DNA of 64,000 nt, from assembly GCA_963576565.1 (NCBI GenBank), contig OY755047.1, positions 9,704,931 through 9,768,930 of the forward strand, written 5' to 3'. Below, piece by piece: positions 12,791 through 23,802 of this stretch. Each line of letters opens with the position of its first letter. Position 1 is the stretch's first letter. A program made the position numbers and the translations under genes. The notes under the pieces are model-generated. The model did not search any database. It saw only the letters and a list, made by a program, of their open reading frames with translations, and was not told the origin of the DNA. This stretch comes from Aspidapion aeneum. Lineage: Eukaryota; Arthropoda; Insecta; Coleoptera; Brentidae.

Positions 12791-13113
12791 TTTAAATCGT
12801 TGTTTGATGGAGATTAGGGACTTATTGCATTAAAGCCAGGCAATAATAGTGCCGGGCACTATTCTGACAGTTTTCCATTGAAAACTGACAGTTGTTCTTT
12901 CAAAATTGACATACCAAAGTCGAATTTATAACCCCAGTCGTTTATTTTCCATTAATAGTGGCGACACTATTAATTCCGACTCTTATAACACTCAAAGGCC
13001 TAATTTTGAAGGAAGTTAGCTGTTCGTATAATGCGAAACTGTCAGAATAGTGCCTGCCACAATTACTGCCTGGCTTTATTGCAATAAGTATGTATTATCA
13101 AACAACGTTTAAA
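12791..13113. mobile_element. MITE with ~95-bp inverted repeats
   Basis: The outer arms share 'cgttgtttgat' and 'cttattgca', and the inner arms share 'taaagccaggca' and 'gcactattctgacag', pairing 12791-12872 with 13040-13113. No open frame is present. It lies just upstream of the candidate spliced RNA and may contribute its promoter or first exon. Confidence 0.6.
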
Positions 13114-13466
13114 TCTATCTAAGAAATGGCCGCGACAAACCTGGCTAAGATTTGATCCCAACAAAGTTTTGTCGAAACAGGTTTCAAGACTTCAAAACAA
13201 ACAGAGGTGAAGAAGACAGTTGCTTCAGCAAAACAGAAAAGAAAATGATCTTTGTATTAAGGTGAGTCTATGTTATGTTATGTCTGCTAAAAATAACAAA
13301 AACTAATAATATTTTTCTTTTAGGTTATGGTGAGCACAGACAGGCTGAGAAGAATTAAGTTTGTCAGGTGAGTTCCATAAAATATTAGAATGCCTTTGGA
13401 AATACAATTTTTTTTTCGTTTTTTGCAGGCTTTGCGACTGAGAATTCAACAAACAGATGGCCAACG

Positions 13467-14082
13467 GGTAGCGGTAGGTTTATCCTATCAGGGACAGTGA
13501 GTCATCCCTGCCCACCGCAGACTCCAGGGGCCTTCTGACCCGAAAGGCCAGTAGGTACCTGTCTAGGGTCCCGGTCCAGGGTACGGACAAATTTTCTCTA
13601 AAAACGCAAGTGGTTTCAGGTAGCGGTAGGTTTAACCTATCAGGGACAGTGAGTCATCCCTGCCCACCGCAGACTCCAGGGGCCTTCTGACCCGGAAGGC
13701 CAGTAGGTACCTGTTCAGGGTCCCCGTCCAGGGTACGGACAAATTTTCTCCTTGCAATAAATTTTATCTACACAAGTAGTTGTTTTATTTCTAGAATAAG
13801 ATGTTTTGGGTAGCGGTAGGTTTATCCTATCAGGGACAGTGAGTCATCCCTGCCCACCGCAGACTCCAGGGGTCTTTTGACCCGGAAGGCCAGTAGGTAC
13901 CTGTCTGGGGTCCCGGTCCAGGGTACGGACAAATTTTCTCTAAAAACGCAAGTGGTTTCAGGTAGCGGTAGGTTTAACCTATCAGGGACAGTGAGTCATT
14001 CCTGCCCACCGCAGACTCCAGGGGCCTTCTGACCCGGAAGGCCAGTAGGTACCTGTCTAACGTCCCCGTCCAGGGTACGGAC
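13467..14082 (+). repeat. Four GC-rich ~122-bp hairpin units
   Basis: Units lie at 13467-13588, 13619-13740, 13809-13930 and 13961-14082. Each starts GGTAGCGGTAGG and ends GGGTACGGAC. Spacers alternate between a short form (30 bp, '...cgcaagtggtttca') and a long form (68 bp, '...acaagtagttgttttattt'), so the higher-order period is about 342 bp. Confidence 0.9.
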
Positions 14083-14134
14083 AAATTTTTTTCTGTGGCA
14101 ATAAATTTTATCTACACAAGCAGTTGTTTTATTT

Positions 14135-14193
14135 ATCCCTGCCCACCGCAGACTCCAGGGGCCTTCTAACCTGGGTCCCTGTCCAGGGTACGC
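14135..14193 (+). repeat. Truncated GC-rich hairpin unit
   Basis: This is a partial copy that keeps 'tccctgcccaccgcagactc' and the terminal 'gtccagggtacg' but lacks the centre, including the GAAGGCC arm. Confidence 0.8.
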
Positions 14194-14258
14194 ACTAGAT
14201 TTTCCTTACAGAAGCAGTATTATTATTTTAAGCGTTTCTAAATGTTTAACTCAAATTT

Positions 14259-14338
14259 ATCTTTGTTGTTTTTTATGGACTTTCAACGAAGATAAAAACT
14301 TATCATTGTTGTTTTTTATGGACTTTCAACAATGATAA
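14259..14338 (+). repeat. Pair of 37-nt hairpins with identical loops
   Basis: Hairpin 1 is 14259-14295 (TATCTTTGTTG with CAACGAAGATA) and hairpin 2 is 14302-14338 (TATCATTGTTG with CAACAATGATA). The loop 'ttttttatggacttt' is the same in both. At stem position 5, a T:A pair in one is replaced by A:T in the other. Confidence 0.8.
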
Positions 14339-14456
14339 AGGGGTATTTAAGTTGATCTCAACGTTTTATAGTTTTTTGCCTGCGGCGCTAGACTACTGCT
14401 AACACTGACTCAGCAGGTGCATTTCAGCTTTTTTTTCATTTTTAGGAGATGTTTTG

Positions 14457-14574
14457 GGTAGCGGTAGGTTTATCCTATCAGGGACAATGAGTCATCCCTG
14501 CCCACCGCAGACTCCAGGGGCCTTCTGACCCGGAAGGCCACTACCTGTCTAGGGTCCCGGTCCAGGGTACGGAC
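14457..14574 (+). repeat. Isolated sixth copy of the GC-rich hairpin unit
   Basis: It starts GGTAGCGGTAGG and ends GTACGGAC, with a short deletion around 'ccagtaggtacc' (here 'ccactacc'). It is preceded by 'aggagatgttttg', matching the lead-in of unit 3 ('ataagatgttttg'). Confidence 0.85.
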
Positions 14575-14829
14575 GAAGATCACAATGATGGATTTGGCCT
14601 TGCCTTGCTTGCCACAGCTTTATAATAACGGCCCCAACAGCCAAAGTTCCACAAAAATCCATCCACATGATAAGTTCCTATCCTAAATGGTTTGGCGATG
14701 TCAACAAAAAAAAGGTGGGTGTACATTATTTTAATTCGGAACAAACAAATTTTTACTTGAAAAACGAGATTTTTTTTCTTAACTGCACATTTTTTTACGT
14801 CCAGAGCTGCCTGCAGATTAGATTAGATT

Positions 14830-15732
14830 AGCCAAAATAAAAATAAATTAGACTCGATCCGTCTTATTAGGATGAAATGGGGTGAACTTTTAGAATTGGT
14901 AACACACACAGGTCCACACATTTTCTTTTAACTATTTTTTTGACATAGTATAAAAATATCTAAGAAAAATTGTAAAAATATTTTTTATGTTTTTGATTTG
15001 TATGTTCCTCATTTATTTATTTTTTCGTGAAACTTGGTGAAAACTTGTCTTTTTATGTCTTTAACACATTTTTAATTTGTTTAAATCAAAACATTTACTT
15101 ATAATTACATTTTAGCAGTTTTTTTTAAACTATTTATTTATATGATGTAAAAAGTGATATGATGAAAATGAAAAAGATCACAGACGAGAAGGATATTGAT
15201 TAAAATTATATTCAAAGGAATTTAAGTAAAGTTTTTGATTATGTTACCGTAATTTAATTTGCTTAAACTGTTTTTAAATTTTGTTTCCTGGCAATTTTTA
15301 GTTATGTTAATTTTTTACTCCAACTAAAACAAGACGTTTTAGCAAAAAAACTGACATCTGTTTAAAAAGAAAACTCAATTAATTCAAAATAAAATGTAAC
15401 AATCAATATTTTAATTTAAAAAAAGTTGTTAAGAACCTAAATAGGTGGATTTTTGCCAAAGTTGTCAAGAACAAAAAAAATGTTGAGGGTAAAATTAAAA
15501 ATAAAAAAAAACCCGTATTATCGATTTTTCTCGGAAAATTTTGGATTATCAAAAAAATTATTTATGCAAAATAAATTTTAGACTTTTTTATTACCAATAA
15601 CTTTGTATTAGTTTTTTTCGGTAGGAGATCTGGTTTCGCTAAAAATCGTAAAATTCATTATCCACTCCTATAAGGTCACCCCATTTCATCCCAATAACTT
15701 GGATCGAGTCTAATTTTATTATCTTATTGGCT
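14830..15732. mobile_element. ~900-bp non-autonomous element with ~65-bp TIRs
   Basis: The left end (14830-14895) and right end (about 15665-15732) are inverted repeats sharing 'attagactcgatcc' and 'ggatgaaatggggtga'. The interior is AT-rich with no convincing frame. A 76-aa frame at 15727-15957 starts at its right border and has no recognisable motif. Confidence 0.65.
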
Positions 15733-15734
15733 GC

Positions 15735-16470
15735 GATAGATTTTCTTTTGTTTCCAATAGTTTTCATCCTGTTACAAATTTTTTCCAAAAAAACACTGGT
15801 CTATAATAAGAAATTGTTAATCATTTCAATTGTTTATAAACTAAAATTTTTTCAGCCCGATTTCTTTTATTTTAGTGACGACGATATGCTATCTACAGCT
15901 CTTGGAAGATACAATGTTTTGCTTTACGCGGATGTTTATAGAAATACAACATTATAGGTAATTATTTATACAGAGCGTGATGCAAAATGTGTTATATTCA
16001 AATGAGACATCCCCTTATCACCCATTTCAATATAACACATGTTTCCTATATCTAAACCGTATTTAATTACTAGTATTTTTAGTTCCTATTTTTACTATAC
16101 AGGAACTTTTAAAGAGATTCGGGAAACGATAAGACATACAACGTGGAGAGTAGCATATTTAGAAAAAAAATTTGGATTTTTTCCTCCATAAAATGTCAAG
16201 ATCTTTAAATAAACCTTTAAAATTTTTATAGTGATTGTAAAGTCTTGAGGGGGGGCTGAGAGGCCTCTACCCCTCCCGTTAAATACGCCACTAAGTTTAC
16301 TATCTACAGGGATGTCCAAAATATTCAGCAATAAATATAAAATACTTACGATCCACTGTAAATATTTTTAATTTCAATACATGTGATTGTGATCGGAATA
16401 GTGACACTTTTTCCGCATTATTCTAAAATTGTATGTCTTGCCGTTTCCGAAATCCTCATGAGACCCCATG
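15735..16470. other. Intergenic DNA, no gene seen
   Basis: Short frames here lack motifs. A small palindrome lies at about 15990-16045 ('ttatattcaaatgagaca' against 'tttcaatataacaca'). Nothing else was recognised. Confidence 0.4.
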
Positions 16471-16676
16471 TACAGTCGCCCACTTTTTTAATGTCATTTT
16501 ATATTTTCAACATTTGTAAATTACAAAGGATTGTTTGGCAAAATCGCGTGGTTTTAAATAATCATCATGATTTAATAAACATTTTCGTTGGCAGTTTTTA
16601 AAGTGTACTAAAATCCCCGCCTTTTCAGACATATTTAAGCAATTTTTATATGACATTAAAAAAATGGGCGACCGTA
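16471..16676. mobile_element. MITE, 206 bp
   Basis: The ends TACAGTCGCCCAC and the reverse complement of the right end, TACGGTCGCCCAT, start terminal inverted repeats that continue through 'ttttttaatgtcat' for about 34 bp. TA at both borders suggests Tc1/mariner-type insertion. Confidence 0.65.
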
Positions 16677-16914
16677 CTTACCTAGTTTTATAGAAATATT
16701 ATATTTTTTCAAAAATGTTTTTTTTTCCACAGTTTACTTTAAGAATCGCCCAGTTCACCATAAGAACCTCAAGCATAACGTAGGAAAACAAGGATTTTTA
16801 AGACCTGCTCCGACCTCTTCACTCAGCTTTAGTTATTTTTAGTTTTAAGGTTTAGTATTTTGTATTTTTATTGGTTTTTAATTTTTGGACACATAACTTC
16901 ACAGCACATCTCAA

Positions 16915-18225
16915 AAACAATGAAGATCTTTTGTCGATATGGCGGTTCTTAAGATATTTGCAATTATGGAGGTCCCACAAGAAAAAAATGTCGAGATCCG
17001 TAAGACAGAGATCGAATCCGGATTCAAAAAAGTCCCTAGTATGAAATTTTTAGCAAACCTCTTCCCGATTTAAATGATTTTTGGTATTTACATTTAGTCA
17101 GCCGTTAGGGGGATGAAAAACCCTAAATTTTACTTTTTTTGGTCAGTAGTTTTTCACTATCTTCTTTTTTGAAAATAAGAAAACTGCCAATTTGGCTCAT
17201 ACATGTAGAGTCGGGGACTTTTTAAATTGCCGTTGTATTTTTTTTCTGTCAAAATTAATCATTTAAAGAAATCAAATTTTTTTTAAAAATATGTATGTAT
17301 ACAGACAGAGGTAAGGTTCACAATTTTTTTGTTTTGGTTTAAACTACTTTTCCGAATTTTAAATAGGAATATTTTTTATTTTCGAGGGCGGCAATTTAAA
17401 AAGTCCCCGACTCTACCTACTAAAATAAATTCAAATATCTCCAGAACTGCTTATGCCAGAGTAGTAATATATATAATAGCTTGTTTGAAAGGTCTTTAAA
17501 ATACCCTTTGAATGAGGTACATATAAACTATTGTAATTTTTACAAATAACAAACTCAAATTGTTATTAAGGAAAAAATTAAATTTTTTACTTTGATTTTT
17601 TGTAGAAATTACATAAATGTGATATCTCATTCCAAAGGTATTTAAAGACCGTTTGAGCAACCCATATCATATCACTTGCCTGGTCTAAGTATTTCTCGAG
17701 ATATCTGAATTTATTTTAGTTCATGTTTAAGCTAAATTGGCAGTTTTTCGAATTTCAAGAATTAATTTAAAAAAATTATTGGTTAGAAAATTTTTAAATT
17801 TGGGATTCTAGATTCTCTTTATCGGTAGAATGAGTTTACTTTAAAAATCATTTAAATCGGAAAAATGGTTTGCCAAAAACCTCCTTTTTTTGGTTTATTT
17901 CATATGAATTGACGTGGACCCACTAAAACATCAAAAAAAGTTTTGTCAAAACGTAAAATGGTCGGAAAAAAATATCGAAATTTGGTCTACAATAAAACAA
18001 TCGATAGTAAAATAGACGAATATAATTTAAACGAAACGTAGTTTTGTCGATCCGTGAAATTGGAACACTCTGTTCATTTTGGAGAAAGTCTTGGAGTAAA
18101 AAATGTGGGTTCAATAGTTTTTTTATAAACACAGGTTGAATAATGTAAAAAAATAGTTGTTTTTTTAACTTTGCTAGAAATTGCAAAAGTCTTAAGAACC
18201 GTTAAAAATATCGACAAAAGATTCA
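16915..18225. repeat. 1.3-kb imperfect palindrome
   Basis: The left arm begins 'cttttgtcgatatggcggtt' and the right arm ends with its imperfect complement ('aaccgttaaaaatatcgaca' before 'aaag'). Inner landmarks pair as well: 'cccgatttaaatgattttt' with 'aaaatcatttaaatcgg', and 'aaactgccaattt' with 'aaattggcagttt'. The left arm is interrupted by a MITE at 17206-17415. A 87-aa minus-strand frame inside is a composition artefact. Confidence 0.65.
17206..17415. mobile_element. MITE nested in palindrome arm, TA borders
   Basis: Perfect 27-bp terminal inverted repeats begin TAGAGTCGGGGACTTTTTAA. The element interrupts the left arm between 'acatg' and 'actaaaataaattc', which are almost adjacent in the opposite arm ('catgaactaaaataaattc'). 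That arm serves as the empty site. Confidence 0.75.
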
Positions 18226-18226
18226 C

Positions 18227-20684
18227 ACAGTACCGGTCAAAAGTAGAGAAGCCACCTAAAATTGTTTACAGGGTGTTCTAAGTTAAGTCGGCACTATTGA
18301 TAACTTGGTTATTTTAAGAGCTAGAGGGTCGGTTCGATAAGCAAAGTTGCAGTATTTTTGCCGCTGATAACGGTGATGAAAACAAAAAAAAGTCGAACAA
18401 CGCGTACGTAAGTTATAGTAAAATGTAAAATATTTACGGTTTTTTGTTTTTTATTGGGACACCCGGTATACAGTACTCCAATCGATAGAAAATGTAATTT
18501 TAAACAAAAGTTGTTCTTTGACTTTTTATCCTAAAGGCAAAAATTAAAAAGATATTAACGATTTTCTAAACAAAGGCAGAGAGCTTTTAATACATTTAAA
18601 AATCAAAACTCATATCCCCTATGCTTAGGAAAGTTGTTAATAATCTTTTTACTTTTTACTCTAAGAGAAAAAGTCATAGAACAACTTTTGTTTAAAACCA
18701 AATTTTCTTTCCACTGGCGTTACTATATACCGAGTGTCCCATTTTAAAAAAAAAACGTGTTTTTTGCCATAAATCATCCACGCGTCATTTGATTTTCTTT
18801 CTGTTGTCACCATGGTAACCAGCGGGAAAAATTACCACAACTTTGTTAATTTAACCGACCCTGTAGCTCTAATATTAACGAAGTTAGTAATAGTGTCGGC
18901 TTAACTTTAAACAGATTAATACAGGGAATCTGATCCTGTACTAACCAACAAAGAACAAGTGATGCATTGGAAAACTTCAATCTATTCCTCAGTACATGTG
19001 TTTCGGGGATTTTCCTCATAAAATCATTGAGTGCCTTTTTGTCGTGTTTTAAAAAAGCATAACAAAAATTTTCTTTGTTCTTTTAGGCAAAAATTGCAAG
19101 TACCATTCAAAAGAGACTTAAATGCTGAATATATCCTGAATATTTTACAACAATTGAAAAAAGGATAGTTACAAATTTTTTAAAATTAACAAAAGTGATA
19201 TATTGGCAAAAATTTAATCCAAATTCAAAATTACGCTTAGACTTCTTTCCACCAAATAAAATTTCAATACGTAATTTTCAATTTAAAATATTTTCGTTAT
19301 TTTTAACTTTGAAAAAAAATCAAAAGACAATTTTTATTTAGAATTGAAAGACCTATCAGAACAAATTATAAAATATAGGGTGTTCGATTAATGTTTTTTG
19401 AAAAAACTCGAAAATTCCAAAAAGCGATGCTCTATATTATTTTTTGATTTAAGTATTTTAGAGAGCGTCAAAATTTCTACTAGTTTGCCAAACTAAACTT
19501 TTTTCCATCTTTAATAATAAAAAAGTTAGCAATGGTGGATACTTAACTTGAAACACCCTGTATATACCTTTTAATCTATTTCTTTTTCGAAAGTTAAGTA
19601 CTTGCCATTTTTGCCTGAAATGGCACAGAAAAAACTTTCTTCATATTTTTTTTTTTAAAACGTGACAAAAAAGCACTGCATCATTTTGTGGGGAAAATTG
19701 CCAAAATACTTGAACTGAGTAGATTGAGGTTTTTTAATACACCACTTGTTCTTTGGTAGTTGATACAGGATTCGATTTATACAGCGTGTTCCGAAATTAT
19801 ACGAAATTATTTAAATATCAGCAGTTTTAAACGTAATATTTCCAAAATTAATATTTGTGGCATTTTTCAGTTGCGAAGCCCGAATATGGACACTTCTATT
19901 GTGGCCGTTAGAGGGCGCTTCACACTGCACTTTTAATGATTTAAAATTACCATACTTTTTTCTTAGTGTAGTTTTTTACGTTTTTTGTTAGGAAAGTAAT
20001 TTTTTTAACAATTTGAGCTAAAGAGATACTGCTGTTAAAATCCGCTGAAGTTAGCCGTTTTCGAAATATTTTGGTTTTAATGTTCGATCCCGCACCAAAA
20101 AATTCAAATTATTTTCGTTGTGCCCAATGAATTATTCTAAAATACTGTAAACTTAGATTTTTAATTTTTTTTTATTCAAAACAATTTGATTATTCCGGTG
20201 CGGCATCGAACATTAAAAACCGAATAATCTGGAAAATGGCTTACTTTAGCGGATTGTAACAAGAGTACCTTTTTCGCTTTAAAATGCCTACAAAATTATC
20301 TTTTTAACAAGAAAAGTAAAAAACTACACTAAGAAAGAAATTATGGTCATTTTAAATAATCAGAAGTGCATGTGAAAAGCCCTCTAACGACCACAGTAAA
20401 ATGTGCCCATATTCGGGTTTCATATCCCATAAAACCGAACCGAACCGAACCGAACCTCCGGGTACCTTTTAAAAATAATCCGTTTAAAACTGTTCATAAT
20501 ATTAAAGAAATTCAATTTTTATTTTATAAATTTAACACCCTGTATCTCAGAAAAGGATTAATTTTGGACCCTAGTTTATATGAACTTTTATCTTTATTTT
20601 GGTTTGTTTGAAAAATTGACGTCTAATACCGGGACACCCTGTATACTATTTTCAGGCAATTAATCTACTTTTGGCCAATACTGT
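18227..20684. mobile_element. Composite element made of consecutive large palindromes
   Basis: The outer ends are ACAGTACCGGTCAAAAGTAG (18227) and, as reverse complement of the right end, ACAGTATTGGCCAAAAGTAG (20684). These resemble Tc1/mariner-type termini. Inside lie three successive palindromes: about 18275-18915 ('taagtcggcactatt' arms), about 18925-19775 ('aacaagtgatgcatt' against 'tacaccacttgttc') and about 19870-20430 ('cgaatatgg', 'agagggc', 'tacactaagaa' arms). Several internal borders carry ACAGGGTGT-like or CACCCTGTATA-like motifs. No transposase frame is visible. Confidence 0.5.
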
Positions 20685-20689
20685 AATTA

Positions 20690-21300
20690 GAAAAATTGAT
20701 GCAACCATCATAGCGGATTGCTTTTGTTAATTACCAAAGTCAAAAGATCACTGACATGTTCATAAACACTTAAGTTTATTATAAAAACGAAGAAAATAGC
20801 AGTGATCTTGTGACTTTTGTGACGGAAACGCACTAGGCCCTCTTGGTTCCGTCTCATCGCTGACTATGCTAGGCAGGACCGCGCGCGGTGACGTTCCTTT
20901 CCATGTTTTCTAGTATTTGTATTTGCACTTGGCATTCTAGGGCCCGAGAACACCAAATGCAAATGCATACATTGTTAAACATGGGAAGAAAGTTCACCGC
21001 GTGCGATCGGGCCTTGTATAATCCACGATATGTCGGGATTGCGATCGCCTAATGCATTCCTGCCTGAATGGTTTTATAAAAAGTTTGTTTGAATAAGACC
21101 CGCATGATGACTTGTATCAATATTTTTAAAAGCGGCTAACCATAACGCGAACGCTCCCTTCTTTTACAGTAAAATTTATGTTTTTGAGAAAATGTGAAGT
21201 TATGTATCCAAAACAGGGGTTATTTAAAAATAAACAAAATTGAAGGGTGGGGTGAATTATTCCTTAAAATAAGACAGCTATAGAAATATAATATTTCTTA
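20690..21300. other. Intergenic DNA with one MITE
   Basis: The inverted repeat 20871-21016 pairs 'ccgcgcgcggtgacgttc' with 'gaaagttcaccgcgtgcg' and is a MITE of about 146 bp. Apart from this, no gene or recognised element was seen. Confidence 0.5.
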
Positions 21301-21690
21301 GTTGTCTTATACTTTCATAGATGGCACCACTATGCGCGGATAGAATCAGTGACGTATAGATGGTGCCACTATGAATACTACTAAATTTTAGTAGTTCGGT
21401 TTGCGAATAGATGGCGATACGCCTTTTTCTATAGGGATATAGATTAAGAACACTAAGTTTTGAGCGCTATCTATTCGTAAACACCGAAGTATGGAAATTC
21501 GTATTTCCTCATAAATGGAGCCCCTGCGCGTGTTGAGTCTGATTAGTTCAGGTGTGGACGGGTAGATGGCGCCAGTATGGAGGGTCGTAAATTTTAGTTC
21601 AGGAGTTTACGAATAGATGGCGAAAGAAGCACTGGTTTTAATACTACTAAATTTTCAGCGCCATCTATTCGCATCAAGCTGAGCTACAGA
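21300..21690. promoter_or_regulatory. Cluster of AGATGGC-type motifs in both orientations
   Basis: AGATGG(C/T) cores occur near 21319, 21358, 21409, 21563 and 21614 on the plus strand, and GC(G/T)CTATCTATTCG or GCGCCATCTATTCG near 21464 and 21658 on the minus strand. Several are preceded by CGAAT. The core resembles the AGRKGGCGC-like sites bound by insect CTCF. It also recurs inside the 515-bp repeats, so a transposon origin is likely. Confidence 0.35.
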
Positions 21691-21699
21691 CTTGTTCCG

Positions 21700-22220
21700 T
21701 ATGGGATCTCACTTTAAAGTCTGTATGTATTTTACTATCGTATGCAGTCTCAATTTAACAAAAAAGTCGTATGTGGTCTCAATTTAGGATTTTTTTATTT
21801 GAAAAACAAAAGACTTATTTTAGACGGAATTTTATATTTATTACAAAAATAAATTTATATTCTTGAATTTTGCACCTGTTTTATTTGCTACAATAACACA
21901 TTAGGTTAAATAGGATTCGCTAAGCCTCTGGCGCGAACCCCAAAATTATATAAAAGAGCCTCTTCACAAGGATAATATCCATAGGATTTTTATAAAATGC
22001 GCGATTAGCTTGTTTTTGTTAAAATTAAGAAAATTTGGGGCTTTTCTGGCCGTTTTATAGTTACGTAGGCATTCAGGCCACTGGAACATGTGTCACACGA
22101 GGGGCTTCCAAAAAGTAATTTTTACCTGACGTCAACTGCCTGACGTGTACTTTGAGGTTAGAAATATTTTAAAAACTAAACAGTCCTAATAAATTTGAGA
22201 TTCTTGATAATTAGTAAAAG
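21700..22220 (+). promoter_or_regulatory. Upstream region of the MCFD2-like gene
   Basis: No gene is present. The segment ends at the MCFD2-like start codon and should hold its promoter and 5' UTR. No TATA box could be assigned with confidence. Confidence 0.3.
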
Positions 22221-23802
22221 ATGCACCAATTTCTAGTGATAAGTTTAGCTTTAGTTTGTTCCCTGGGCGACGTGCTGGGACAACGAGTCCCACCAGGGGT
22301 ACCGCCCCAGCACTATCAACAGGTAAAATTAAGAAACTTGAAAGTTTGGTAAACATATGTTTTGTTTTTTTAAATTTTGGGAAATAATTGTTAACAAAGG
22401 GTAGATTTCTATTATTATGTAAGGAAAAGAAAGATTTGCCGTATAAGTATGTGTAAAAATCATGTTTATTTGAGTCTTAGTCACAAAGCTATTAATGATT
22501 CCGTTAAAATCTCAATATCTTGTAAGAATATACATGTGCTGTTAAGTTTGATACAATTTGAACTAAAATATTAGGGAGTTCCTCAGCAACAATATGCCCA
22601 ACAGCAACAACAATACCAGCAAGTTCCGCAACAGCAATTCCAACAACAAGTTCACCAGCAACAAATTCATCAGCAACAATATCAACAACAGCAGGTAATG
22701 CTAAATGTTGCAATTAATTTTGAAACAATTGATTGCCACTCTGTCATAATAGGTACATACATTGTCTTTGAAAGTTGTCTGAATACATCATTTATAAAAT
22801 ATTGAAGATTATCTTTTATTCATTGCTTCTACACACTAAAATGTACATTTAGGTACCTGTCCAACAACAACAACAACAAGTTCCAGTTCAACAACACCAT
22901 CAAGGAGGTGGGGCAGGTCATCAAGGGGGACATGGGCATGGAGCCCATGGTGGAGCACAACAACAGGTTTTGAGTGCTGCCAATTTGCAACATGAAAAGG
23001 AGTAAGTTCACAGTTTATGTCAAATCTGACAAACCCTATTTCTCAGTTTAATGAATTGCTAATTTAATTTTCTGGTAAGAGAACATTACTAAAGACCAAA
23101 CTTTGGTGTCTAATTTTAGGTACTAAAGTGACCCTTTCAGTTAGTCTACAAACTTTTTGCCTTGGGATTAAAAGTATCACTTTAGTCCTTAAGTTTATAA
23201 TGTACTATTTATTTTTTTCTTGTTTTTCAGGCACTTAGCGGAGCACCTTCATGCCCCAATTGACACAAGCAAAATGACAGAACAAGAATTACAGTTTCAT
23301 TATTTTAAAATGCATGATGCTGATAACAACAACAAACTAGATGGGTGTGAATTAATCAAGTCATTGATCCATTGGCATGGTAAGAGTTTTTTTACATGTT
23401 TTTTTTTTTGTTTAGCCAACCTTTTTTCATAAAAAAATTTGCATTTTGGGGTCATAATGAATCAAAAATGCAAAAAAGGTGTGGCGACAAAATGGTAAAA
23501 ATTTTTGTTTTGGTTTTTTTTGTGCTTTTTTCTTAACTAAAATTGATGTTTTTGCTTTAACTGTTTGTGCTTTGTATTGTTTTTAAGTGTTTTTTTTTTC
23601 TGTCTTTTGCTTTCTAACAGAAGAAGGATCCAAAGAGAAGAATGGAGTTGAAGAAAAAGTCTTCAAAGACGAAGAACTCACCAACTTGATAGATCCTATT
23701 TTAAATGTTGATGATCAGAACAAAGATGGATATATTGACTATCCTGAGTTCATAAAAGCTCAACAAAAGGCTGCCTTGCAGAGGAATAATGAACAAAAAT
23801 AA
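22221..23802 (+). CDS. MCFD2: MCFD2-like secreted EF-hand protein, isoform A
   Basis: Five coding exons (22221-22322, 22575-22694, 22853-23001, 23231-23379, 23621-23802) join in frame to 233 aa. A signal peptide is evident (residues 1-20, cleavage before QRV). Residues 25-115 are rich in Gln, then His and Gly, which is much longer than the N-terminal region of vertebrate MCFD2. The conserved core begins at HLAEHLH. EF-hand 1 has loop residues 153-164 (D153, D155, N157, E164), and EF-hand 2 has loop [12 protein letters not shown]. In mammals MCFD2 binds LMAN1/ERGIC-53 and exports glycoproteins from the ER in a Ca2+-dependent way; the same role is inferred here. AATAAA overlaps the stop codon. 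The family is confident; orthology to MCFD2 rather than another MCFD2/CGREF1-type protein is likely. Confidence 0.9.

Larger units (their letters stand above)
13114..14580 (+). ncRNA. Candidate spliced RNA with multi-hairpin repeat units
   Basis: Two introns of insect-typical size are evident: 13262-13323 (AAG|GTGAGT to TTTTAG) and 13368-13428 (CAG|GTGAGT to TTTGCAG), leaving a 44-nt internal exon at 13324-13367. The downstream segment holds copies of a GC-rich unit of about 122 nt, in sharp contrast to the AT-rich surroundings. Each unit can fold into several hairpins, including a perfect 7-bp stem GGCCTTC/GAAGGCC with a 7-nt loop and a GTACC...GGGTAC stem. All frames through the unit contain stops, so it is not a coding repeat. 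No known RNA family was recognised. Transcription is inferred only from splice signals. Confidence 0.4.

Noticed and set aside
13467..14082. Coding tandem repeat
   Set aside because: Each of the three plus-strand frames through the unit meets stops within a copy, so no repeat protein can be encoded.
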